Source: an uncultured Actinomycetes bacterium | Lineage (GTDB): Bacteria > Actinomycetota > Acidimicrobiia > Acidimicrobiales > Microtrichaceae | NCBI GenBank assembly: GCA_903930035.1 | Contig: CAIYXG010000569.1 | Location: 1-5,584, forward strand | DNA length: 5,584 nucleotides | Direction of reading: 5' to 3' | Part shown: in pieces, positions 1-5,584 of the stretch | Layout of the letters: each line of letters starts with the position of its first letter | Position numbering within the stretch: the stretch's first letter is position 1 | Notes under the pieces: model-generated | The model's input: only the letters and a program-made list of their open reading frames with translations | What the model was told of the DNA's origin: nothing | Databases searched by the model: none | Program-made: the position numbers and the translations under genes

Positions 1-1150
1 CGCCGGACCGGACCAGCAGCGCCGCGCCCGACGGGTCGGCGACGACCGTCGTCGGCCCCTTGAGCAGCACGGTGCAGCCGGTCGCGGCCGACAGCGCGCG
101 GACCGCGGCCAGCCGGTCGTCCCCTGGCGGGGCGCCCGCCAGCGCCGCGAACTCGGCGTCGTGCGGGGTGAGCACGGTGGGGGCCGTCCGTCGCGCCAGC
201 GTGGCGGCCGCGTCGTCGCCGAGCAGGCGGAGGCCGTCCCCGTCGAGCACGAGCGGCAGGTCGGCGCGGGCGACCAGCGCCGCCACCAGCGGGCGCACCG
301 CCTCGGTCCGCCCGAGGCCCGGGCCGACCACCAGCGCGGCGAACCGGTGCAGGTCGGCCAGGACGGCGTCGGGGTCGTCGGCCGGGACCGGGTGCTCCAC
401 GACCTCGACGGGCGCGCCCGGGGTGGGGCCGGTCGCACCGGGCACCGTCAGGCGCACGTAGCCCGCACCGGCCCGGAACGCCGCAGCGGACGCCAGCACG
501 GCCGCGCCGGTCATGCCGGGCGAGCCGGCCACGACCGCGACGGCATGGCGCCACTTGTGCGCGTCGACGGCCCGGTCCGGCACCCACGCCACCACGTCGG
601 CGTCCTCGACCAGGTGGACGGTGGCGCTCCCGGTGTCCAGCCCGATGTCGGCCACCTCCACCCGGCCGGCGGCGCCGGGGCCGTCGCCCAGCAGGAGGCC
701 GGGCTTCAGCGCGGCGAAGGTCACCGTGGCGACGGCCGCCGCCGGCCGCCCCGACGCCACGCCGGTCAGGCCCGAGACGCCGGACGGCACGTCGACCGCC
801 AGCACGGGCGCCCCCGCCGGGTCCGGAAAGGTGAACTCGCCCCGGAACCCCGTGCCGTAGGCGGCGTCGACCACCAGGTCGCAGGGCGGGAGGACGGCCG
901 GCAGCCCGGCGGCGTCGAGCACCGTGCACCGCACGCCCCGGGCCGTCAGCAGGTCGGCGGCGACCCGGCCGTCGTTGCCGTTGTTGCCCGGCCCGGCCAC
1001 CACCACGACGCGGCGGCCGTAGGTCCCACCGAGCAGGTCGACCGCTGCGCGGGCCACGGCGCCGGCCGCCCGGCGGACCAGCACGTCGACGGGCTCCGGG
1101 GCGGCACGGTCCACGGCAGCCATCTCGGCCGGGGTGAGCACCGGGATCAT
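1..1150 (-). CDS. nnr: Bifunctional NAD(P)H-hydrate epimerase / ADP-dependent NAD(P)H-hydrate dehydratase, partial (C-terminus beyond window)
   Basis: This gene encodes the metabolite-repair enzyme that epimerises damaged, hydrated NAD(P)H (N-terminal YjeF_N domain) and dehydrates the S form at the expense of ADP (C-terminal ribokinase-like domain); it acts in the cytosol. Translating the minus strand from ATG at 1150 gives 383 codons with no stop before the edge. The start MIPVLTPAEM is typical of actinobacterial homologues. Epimerase marks are the glycine loop GPGNNGNDGRVAA (residues 53-65, where NDG replaces the commoner GDG), VDAAYGTGF (94-102), and AVDVPSG (118-124) with the likely catalytic Asp120. 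The linker DAHKW (206-210) leads into the dehydratase: VVAGSPGMTGAA (217-228), VVGPGLGR (284-291), DGDG (303-306), LTPH (327-330) and LLKGP (362-366). The GNPGMATGGSGDVLTG-type motif expected next lies outside the window; the family is usually about 470-520 residues. It is divergent from the antiporter gene and on the same strand as acpS. Confidence 0.93.
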   Translation of the reverse strand, partial: MIPVLTPAEMAAVDRAAPEPVDVLVRRAAGAVARAAVDLLGGTYGRRVVVVAGPGNNGNDGRVAADLLTARGVRCTVLDAAGLPAVLPPCDLVVDAAYGTGFRGEFTFPDPAGAPVLAVDVPSGVSGLTGVASGRPAAAVATVTFAALKPGLLLGDGPGAAGRVEVADIGLDTGSATVHLVEDADVVAWVPDRAVDAHKWRHAVAVVAGSPGMTGAAVLASAAAFRAGAGYVRLTVPGATGPTPGAPVEVVEHPVPADDPDAVLADLHRFAALVVGPGLGRTEAVRPLVAALVARADLPLVLDGDGLRLLGDDAAATLARRTAPTVLTPHDAEFAALAGAPPGDDRLAAVRALSAATGCTVLLKGPTTVVADPSGAALLVRSG

Positions 1151-1156
1151 GGGGAC

Positions 1157-1162
1157 AGTCTC
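1157..1162 (-). promoter_or_regulatory. Candidate -10-like hexamer GAGACT for a leaderless nnr transcript
   Basis: On the minus strand GAGACT lies 6 nt before the nnr ATG, the spacing expected when transcription starts at the A of the ATG. It keeps the AGACT of a TAGACT-type -10 box but lacks the leading T. There is no Shine-Dalgarno upstream of the ATG, which makes leaderless translation plausible. The match is imperfect, so this is a suggestion only. Confidence 0.22.
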
Positions 1163-1265
1163 GCAGAGGACCGTCGCGGCTGCCCCGTGGCCGCGCGTCC
1201 GGCGGACGGCCACGACCGAAACAGAGCGTTCACACGCACGTCGCGACGACGACCACCGTCGTCCG

Positions 1266-1271
1266 TACGGT
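1266..1271 (+). promoter_or_regulatory. Candidate -10 hexamer TACGGT for a leaderless antiporter transcript
   Basis: TACGGT fits the actinobacterial TANNNT -10 pattern and ends 8 nt before the ATG at 1280. Initiation 7-9 nt downstream would fall at or next to the start codon, giving a leaderless mRNA, which would also explain the missing Shine-Dalgarno. No good -35 is visible about 17 bp upstream. A six-base match is weak evidence. Confidence 0.3.
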
Positions 1272-1279
1272 GCCCGGCG

Positions 1280-3943
1280 ATGGAGACGCACGGGCTGGTC
1301 GACATCCTCATCATCATCCTCGCGGCCAAGCTCGGGGGCGAGCTGGCCGAGCGGCTGCGCGTCCCGTCGGTGATCGGCGAGATCGTGGCCGGCCTCGTGG
1401 TCGGACCGTCGCTGCTGGGCGTGGTGTCGCCGAACGAGCTGCTCACGGTGCTGGCCGAGGTCGGGGTCGTCCTGCTCCTGCTCCAGGTCGGGCTGGAGAT
1501 GGACCTCGGCGAGATGCGCCGGGTCGGGGCCTCGGCCATGTCGGTCGCCATCGCCGGGATCGTCGTGCCCTTCGCCGCCGGGTACGGCGTGGCGCTGGCA
1601 CTGGGCCAGCCGTCGCGGACCGCCATGTTCATCGGGGCGGCGCTGACGGCGACGTCGGTCGGGATCACGGCCCGCGCCTTCGGCGACCTGCGGATGCTGG
1701 CCTCCAAGGAGTCGCGCATCGTGCTGGGGGCGGCGGTGGCCGACGACGTGCTCGGCCTCGTCATCCTCACGGTCGTGGTCCGCATCGTCGAGCAGGGCTC
1801 GTTCAGCCTGACGGGCGCACTGACCGTGCTGGGCACGGCGCTGGTGTTCCTGGTCGGGACGACCGCCGTGAGCCTGAAGGTCGTCCCGCCGCTCGTCCGC
1901 TGGGTCCGGCGCAGCGCCGTCGGTGCCGGCACCCTGCTGGTGGCGACCCTGGTCCTGACCCTGGCGCTCGCCGAGCTGGCCATCGCCGCCCAGCTGGCCC
2001 CGATCATCGGGGCGTTCGTGGCCGGGCTGGCGCTCGGGACGACCAAGGAGGCCGAGCGCATCGAGCGCGACCTCACGCCGCTCAGCCACTTCTTCATCCC
2101 GATCTTCTTCGCCGTCGTGGGCGTGCAGATCGACGTGGCGGCGCTGCTCCGGCCCGCGGTGCTGGGGCTGGCTGCGGCACTCATCGCGGTGGCGTTCGCC
2201 GGCAAGCTGGTCGCCGGTGCGGTCGCCGGGCGCGACGGCGTCGACCGGCTCATGGTGGGCATCGGCATGGTGCCACGAGGCGAGGTGGGACTGATCTTCG
2301 CCTCGATCGGCCTGGCCAACGGCGTGCTCGGCAAGGACCTCTACGGGGCACTCCTCCTGGTCGTCCTGGTGACCACGGTGGCGACCCCCGGGCTGATCCG
2401 GGCCCGCCGGACCGTGACCGTGCGCCGGCAGCGGGCCGCCGACGCGCACGGGGCCCCGGCCGAGGGCTGGCTCGGCGTGGTGGACGGCCTGGTGGTCCTG
2501 CACGGTCGCCCTCCCGCGGACCAGACGCTGGCCGTCGCGGTCGAGGCGGCGCTCCTGGCCGGGACCACACCGCCGTCGGACGACCTGGTCGACTGGCTGG
2601 CCGAGGAGGCCGGCGGCGACCTGGGGTGGAACGACGAGGCCCGCGCCGCGTTCGACGAGCTGCTGCGCAGCGGGAACCGACGGTCCTGGCGCCTCCTGGA
2701 CGCCACCGGCGTCCTGACGGGGGCCCTCCCCGACCTGGCCGACGAGCTCGCGCACCGGCGGCGCGACACCTCCGTGCTGGACCCCGCGCACCTGCTCCGC
2801 TGGCCCGCCGTCGAGGAGCTGGCCGCGCTGGAGGACGGGGACGACCGGGAGGCGGCGGCCACCTTCGGGCTCCTGACGACCGCACCGGTGCTCCGGCTCG
2901 CGGCGCTGGCGGTGGACCTGTCCGGCGAGCACGACGACGTCACCGTGACGGCCGGCGACCTGGGGACCGACCTGGGACTGGCCCCTGCCGACGTGGCCGA
3001 GCTGGTGGCGACGGCGTCCGACGCCGGCCTGCTGCGGGCCACGGCGTCCCACCTGGCCGAGGTGCCGCTCGGGCCGGGGGCCGACCTGGTGGCCCACGTG
3101 GGCTCGCTCGAGCGGGCGCGGCGCCTCTACCTGCTGGACCTGGCGCTCGGCGACCTGGACACGCTCCACCGGGAGGCCCTCGACCACGTGGCAGGGCTGC
3201 TGTTCGACGAGCTGGCCCGACGGCGGCCGGACCACGGGGCGGGGGCCGACGAGGTCGACCGGCGTCGGCGGCGGGCGATGGAGCTGGCCGACGACCCCCG
3301 GACCTCGGCCCGGATCGGCAAGGCCCCGCGGGCGCTGGTGGTCTCGCTCGAGCCCGAGGAGCTGGTCGCCGACGCCGCCCTGCTGGCCGAGGGCGTCCCG
3401 CCCGCCGGGCTCTACCGGGTCGGTGTGCACCCGGACGGGGACGGGTGGCGGGTCGCCGTGGCCGGCGGGGACCAGCCCGGGCTGCTGGCCCGGGTCGCCG
3501 CCGCCCTCGGCGACGCCGGGCTCTCGGTCGAGCGCGCGACGGTCGCCGGCTTCGGCGACCGGACGGTGCTCGACGTCTTCTGGGTCGCCGCCGGGTCGGC
3601 GCCCGACCCCGACGCGCTCGCAGGCAGGATCCTGGACGCCTTCCGGGCCCCGCAGCCGCCGGGCGTCGTCGAGGGGGTGGAGGTCACGGTGGACAACGAG
3701 GTGTCCCCCTGGTTCACCGTCTGCACGGTGGTGGGTCCGGACCGCCCGGGCCTCCTGGCCGACCTGGCTGCCGCGCTCGCGGCCGACGGCGTCGTCGTCC
3801 ACGGCGCCCGGCTGGCGTCGGCCGACGGGACCGTGGTGGACCGGTTCGACCTGTCGGACCGGAAGGGCCGCAAGCTCGACGCCGGGACGGTGGCGAAAGT
3901 GGTGGCCCGGCTGGGTGCAGCGTCCTCGGCCGACGCCCCCTAG
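1280..3943 (+). CDS. CPA2-family cation/proton antiporter fused to a GlnD-like C-terminal regulatory region (degenerate HD plus two ACT domains)
   Basis: This is an 887-residue inner-membrane protein. Residues 1-385 form a full Na+/H+-exchanger domain of the CPA2 type (NapA/KefB relatives) with about 12-13 hydrophobic segments. It has GEIVAGLVVGPSLLG (33-47), an adjacent Asp pair D155-D156 in AAVADDVLG, matching the ion-binding pair of electrogenic antiporters such as NapA and NhaA, a Lys at 309 in FAGKL matching the conserved membrane lysine, and MVPRGEVGLI (330-339). From about 398 the protein turns soluble and follows the back half of GlnD: a helical region (398-500), an HD-like region without its metal ligands (about 500-660), and ACT domains at about 722-792 and 805-880. 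Neither an RCK/KTN nor a USP domain, the common CPA2 tails, is present. The ATG at 1280 is chosen because the antiporter fold begins there; the frame is open further upstream only because it runs antisense to nnr. It likely exchanges Na+ or K+ for H+ under ligand control; the ion is unknown. Confidence 0.9.
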   Translation: METHGLVDILIIILAAKLGGELAERLRVPSVIGEIVAGLVVGPSLLGVVSPNELLTVLAEVGVVLLLLQVGLEMDLGEMRRVGASAMSVAIAGIVVPFAAGYGVALALGQPSRTAMFIGAALTATSVGITARAFGDLRMLASKESRIVLGAAVADDVLGLVILTVVVRIVEQGSFSLTGALTVLGTALVFLVGTTAVSLKVVPPLVRWVRRSAVGAGTLLVATLVLTLALAELAIAAQLAPIIGAFVAGLALGTTKEAERIERDLTPLSHFFIPIFFAVVGVQIDVAALLRPAVLGLAAALIAVAFAGKLVAGAVAGRDGVDRLMVGIGMVPRGEVGLIFASIGLANGVLGKDLYGALLLVVLVTTVATPGLIRARRTVTVRRQRAADAHGAPAEGWLGVVDGLVVLHGRPPADQTLAVAVEAALLAGTTPPSDDLVDWLAEEAGGDLGWNDEARAAFDELLRSGNRRSWRLLDATGVLTGALPDLADELAHRRRDTSVLDPAHLLRWPAVEELAALEDGDDREAAATFGLLTTAPVLRLAALAVDLSGEHDDVTVTAGDLGTDLGLAPADVAELVATASDAGLLRATASHLAEVPLGPGADLVAHVGSLERARRLYLLDLALGDLDTLHREALDHVAGLLFDELARRRPDHGAGADEVDRRRRRAMELADDPRTSARIGKAPRALVVSLEPEELVADAALLAEGVPPAGLYRVGVHPDGDGWRVAVAGGDQPGLLARVAAALGDAGLSVERATVAGFGDRTVLDVFWVAAGSAPDPDALAGRILDAFRAPQPPGVVEGVEVTVDNEVSPWFTVCTVVGPDRPGLLADLAAALAADGVVVHGARLASADGTVVDRFDLSDRKGRKLDAGTVAKVVARLGAASSADAP
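2471..3439 (+). other. GlnD-derived helical and degenerate HD region within the antiporter protein
   Basis: Residues 398-720 run colinear with the part of GlnD that follows its nucleotidyltransferase domain. The GlnD-like landmarks are LLDATGVLTGALPDL (472-486, compare the LD-x-x-G-L-L-x-x-x-LPE segment), LDPAHLL (500-506, compare TVDxHLL), VLRLAALAVDLSGEH (537-551, compare the LLHDIGKG segment), and a helical run ending in EPEELVADAALL (691-702). The HD motif is replaced by V545-D546, and the His pair expected near GLL is replaced at about A582-G583. Metal-dependent uridylyl removal should therefore be lost. The nucleotidyltransferase domain of GlnD is absent altogether. The alignment is by eye from remembered family features and needs a profile search. 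Confidence 0.7.
3443..3919 (+). other. Tandem ACT domains at the C-terminus of the antiporter protein
   Basis: ACT1 covers about residues 722-792 and carries DQPGLLARVAAALGDAGL (731-748). ACT2 covers about 805-880 and carries DRPGLLADLAAALAADG (821-837), then HGARLAS and VVDRFDLSD followed by KGRKL. The D-x-P-G-L-L loop between strand 1 and helix 1 is the usual ligand-binding element of ACT domains, and both copies keep it. The stretch VTVDNEVSP before ACT2 and the closing VDxFxxxDxxGxKL pattern are hallmarks of GlnD ACT domains, which in GlnD respond to glutamine. Glutamine or another amino acid as the ligand here is inferred, not shown. Confidence 0.85.
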
Positions 3944-3950
3944 ACCTGCG

Positions 3951-4343
3951 TCAGACGCGCTCGGCGACCACGACGGCGCTCGCCATCGCGTCGGTGTGGC
4001 TGAGCGAGACGTGCCACTGGGCCACCGCGAGCTCCTCGGCCCGGAGCTGGGCCCGGCCCGAGAGCACGAGCGTCGGCTGGCCGTCGTCGGCCCGGACGAC
4101 CCCGATCTCGTCGAACCGCACCGAGGTGAAGCCCACACCGAGCGCCTTCATGGCCGCCTCCTTGGCGGCGAAGCGGGCGGCGAGCACCGGCACCGGGTCG
4201 CGGTGCCGGGACGCGTAGTCGCGCTCGGACCCCGTGAACAGCCGTGCGGCGAGCCCGGGCTGCCGGTCGAGCGCGGCGCGCAGCCGCTCCACGTCGACCA
4301 GGTCGGTCCCCACGCCGACGACGCTGGTGGGCGCGAGCGTCAT
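3951..4343 (-). CDS. acpS: Holo-[acyl-carrier-protein] synthase (AcpS)
   Basis: AcpS transfers 4'-phosphopantetheine from coenzyme A to a serine of apo-acyl carrier protein, activating fatty acid synthesis; it works in the cytosol as a trimer in known members. The 130-residue product has the family marks in order: GVGTDLVDVERL (10-21) with the Mg2+-binding Asp14, LFTGSE (35-40), RFAAKEAAMKALG (57-69) with the second metal-binding residue Glu62, and HVSLSHTDAMASAVVVAE (111-128). The length is normal for the family (about 120-135). The ATG at 4343 overlaps the stop of the upstream gene as ATGA (4343-4340), indicating translational coupling and co-transcription with it. Its stop faces that of the antiporter gene, 7 nt away. 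All key residues are present, so it is likely active. Confidence 0.95.
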   Translation of the reverse strand: MTLAPTSVVGVGTDLVDVERLRAALDRQPGLAARLFTGSERDYASRHRDPVPVLAARFAAKEAAMKALGVGFTSVRFDEIGVVRADDGQPTLVLSGRAQLRAEELAVAQWHVSLSHTDAMASAVVVAERV

Positions 4344-5584
4344 GCGCGCCAGCGGTCGGCCAGGTCGAGGATCGGCACGGTGAGCAGGTCGGCGACCGAC
4401 TGCGAGCCCAGCAGGTCGTCCCGGAAGACGTCCTCGGTCTCGGTCACCGCGTCCTTCAGCGCCTGGTAGCGGCGACGGTAGCCCTGCAGCACGGCGCGGG
4501 CCGTCGCGGCGGGGAGCCGGTCCGGCAGGTTCACGTGGAGCAGGACCAGGCCGGTGGTCACGCCGTCCTTGGCCTCGGGCACGATCACGACGAGCCGGCC
4601 GTCGCTGCGCCCCACCGCCACCATGAGCTCCTGCTCGCGGGCGACGAGCGCCTTGGTGCCCCGCAGCCGGGCGTCGCGCTCGACCCGGGACGACATCCCG
4701 GCGGCCACGCCACCGCGGTCGAGGACCACCAGCGAGGCCCGCTCGAGGTCCTCGCCGTGCTCCACGCCGTAGCGGGTGTGGCCCGTGACCTCCAGGATGG
4801 CCGGGTCGAGCTCGCCGAGCGTCCGGAGGGTCGAGTACGCCAGCCGGTCCCGCGGGGACCCGGCCTCCAGCACGGCGGCCACGAACGGCACCTGCAGCAG
4901 CGACTCGTCGCTGCGGCTGATGCCCACCGTGACGGTCTTGGCCTGGTGCTTGATGGCGTCGACGGGCCGCGTGAGCTCCTCGATGGCCGCGGTGAGCGCC
5001 GCCGTCGTGTCCTCCAGGACCAGGCCGGGCGTGCCGACCTTGCCGAACTCGATCTGGTAGGCGTCGAGCGGGCTGATGCCGACGGCGTAGCGGAGCTGGC
5101 CCGCCAGGCGCACGGCGGTGTGGGCCTCGAGGTGGCCGTTGAGCTCACCGGAGCGCAGCGACCCGAAGTAGGTCCCGGCATGCTCGGCGAGCACCGGGCG
5201 CAGGTCCATGAGGAGCTGGCCGGGGTCGACCTCGCTCGTGTCGGCCCCGATGCTGGCGGCCGCCTGGTCGAGCGCGGCGCGGGCCTCACGGAGCGGATCC
5301 GCCGAGAGCGTGTCGTGCACCGCGTTGACGATGCGCACGGCGGTGCTCGCCTCGAGGTTGCCGTCGTACGCCCCGGTCGCGAGCGCGTCGAAGAATCGTC
5401 GCGCCGGCACCCCGAGGTCGGCGCGCACCCGCGCGAGCAGGTCCCCGCCGCGGCCGCCGCGGGCCACGACGCGCTCGATGACCTCGCGCGACGCGCGCAG
5501 CGGGCGGGCGAGCGCGTCGATCGCCAGCGCGGCCTCGTAGCCGAAGAGGTGGCCGACCATCACCGCGAGCAGGAACGCCACGCG
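4340..5584 (-). CDS. Probable GlmS-like SIS-fold sugar-phosphate isomerase/aminotransferase, C-terminal part only
   Basis: The frame is open to the right edge, where a GTG at 5581 is preceded by an in-frame Arg codon, so the visible 414 codons are taken as the tail of a longer gene. The first residues, AFLLAVMVGHLFGYEAALAI, look like the closing helices of a SIS (sugar isomerase) domain. A segment about 190 residues in reads ELTRPVDAIKHQAKTVTVGI, which I associate with large GlmS-like proteins, though the recollection is not firm. Two similar 35-residue helical units occur at about 63-97 and 118-152. The product does not end in the KSVTVE-type tail of classical GlmS. Position directly upstream of acpS, with a 4-nt ATGA overlap, agrees with the actinobacterial glmS-acpS-nnr-alr neighbourhood. 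If correct, the intact enzyme would make glucosamine-6-phosphate from fructose-6-phosphate and glutamine for cell-wall precursors. No catalytic residue lies in the visible part, so the call rests on context and partial motifs. Confidence 0.5.
   Translation of the reverse strand, partial: RVAFLLAVMVGHLFGYEAALAIDALARPLRASREVIERVVARGGRGGDLLARVRADLGVPARRFFDALATGAYDGNLEASTAVRIVNAVHDTLSADPLREARAALDQAAASIGADTSEVDPGQLLMDLRPVLAEHAGTYFGSLRSGELNGHLEAHTAVRLAGQLRYAVGISPLDAYQIEFGKVGTPGLVLEDTTAALTAAIEELTRPVDAIKHQAKTVTVGISRSDESLLQVPFVAAVLEAGSPRDRLAYSTLRTLGELDPAILEVTGHTRYGVEHGEDLERASLVVLDRGGVAAGMSSRVERDARLRGTKALVAREQELMVAVGRSDGRLVVIVPEAKDGVTTGLVLLHVNLPDRLPAATARAVLQGYRRRYQALKDAVTETEDVFRDDLLGSQSVADLLTVPILDLADRWRA

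Larger units (their letters stand above)
1151..1279. promoter_or_regulatory. Divergent intergenic region between nnr and the antiporter gene, with dyad and palindrome
   Basis: This 129-bp region separates two divergent genes and must hold both promoters unless they start further away. I see no convincing Shine-Dalgarno before either ATG. It contains a 6-bp dyad, GACGAC at 1248-1253 and GTCGTC at 1258-1263 with a 4-nt loop CACC, immediately abutting the perfect 8-bp palindrome CCGTACGG at 1263-1270. This pair lies where the -35 to -10 region of the antiporter promoter would be, so it could be an operator, but short dyads are common at this GC content. Promoter presence is inferred from the gene arrangement. 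Confidence 0.5.

Noticed and set aside
161..1279. Upstream extension of the antiporter reading frame, giving a 1260-residue protein
   Set aside because: This stretch is antisense to nnr, has an Arg/Gly/His-rich composition without family motifs, and the antiporter fold begins cleanly at the ATG at 1280. Frames stay open on the opposite strand in very GC-rich coding DNA.
1147..2334. Minus-strand open frame of 395 codons opposite the antiporter domain
   Set aside because: It is Ser/Thr/Arg/Pro-rich with no recognisable domain and lies wholly opposite the intergenic region and a well-supported gene.
1280..3943. Two separate genes (antiporter and GlnD-like protein) merged by a missed stop
   Set aside because: The frame is uninterrupted with no overlap, no start signal and no Shine-Dalgarno at the domain boundary near residue 385-400, so a single fused product is the better reading.
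3916..3957. Possible terminator hairpins at the convergent junction (GCGTC...GACGC near 3919-3936 and GCGT-CAG-ACGC near 3948-3957)
   Set aside because: The stems are only 4-5 bp, there is no T-run on either strand, and stems of this size arise by chance at this GC content.
1270..4218. Long plus-strand open frame in another phase of the antiporter gene
   Set aside because: Its translation is a low-complexity Arg/Gly/Ala/Pro chain with no motif, while the overlapping frame encodes a clear antiporter and ACT domains, and its end runs antisense to acpS.
5581..5581. GTG at 5581 as the true start of the GlmS-like gene
   Set aside because: The frame is still open to the window edge and the residues that follow look like the middle of a SIS domain, so an internal Val codon is more likely.
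1..5584. CRISPR arrays, tRNA or rRNA genes, insertion sequences
   Set aside because: I saw no regularly spaced direct repeats, no tRNA-like cloverleaf, no rRNA-like sequence, no terminal inverted repeats and no transposase; the window is almost fully covered by coding regions.

Overview
The window is GC-rich throughout, with coding that favours G/C at third positions, abutting genes and sparse Shine-Dalgarno signals. This, together with protein motifs typical of actinobacterial homologues (the Nnr start MIPVLTPAEM and its DAHKW linker) and the gene set, points to a high-GC Actinomycetota chromosome, possibly an Acidimicrobiia-like lineage. The lineage is an inference; there is no rRNA or other marker here.

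Layout: (a) 1-1150, minus strand: the first 383 residues of the bifunctional NAD(P)H-hydrate repair enzyme Nnr, running off the left edge. (b) 1151-1279: a 129-bp divergent promoter region with a small dyad and a palindrome. (c) 1280-3943, plus strand: an 887-residue protein made of a complete CPA2-type cation/proton antiporter (about residues 1-385) fused to a C-terminal half that reads like the back half of GlnD, the PII uridylyltransferase/uridylyl-removing enzyme. That half has a helical linker, a degenerate HD region without its metal ligands, and two ACT domains, but no nucleotidyltransferase domain. (d) 3944-3950: a 7-nt convergent gap. (e) 3951-4343, minus: holo-ACP synthase AcpS. (f) 4340-5584, minus: the C-terminal part of a larger protein overlapping acpS by ATGA, probably a GlmS-like SIS-fold sugar-phosphate isomerase or aminotransferase.

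Reading the minus strand 5'->3', the order is glmS-like, acpS, (antiporter on the opposite strand), nnr. A glmS/acpS/nnr/alr order is familiar from Actinobacteria, so the antiporter gene appears to sit as an inverted insert inside a conserved housekeeping cluster.

The most interesting item is the antiporter-GlnD(C-terminal) fusion. In GlnD the ACT pair senses glutamine. Here both ACT domains keep their D-x-P-G-L-L loops while the HD site has decayed, so the simplest reading is a membrane ion antiporter gated by a nitrogen-status or amino-acid signal. That function is inferred from the sequence and not demonstrated.
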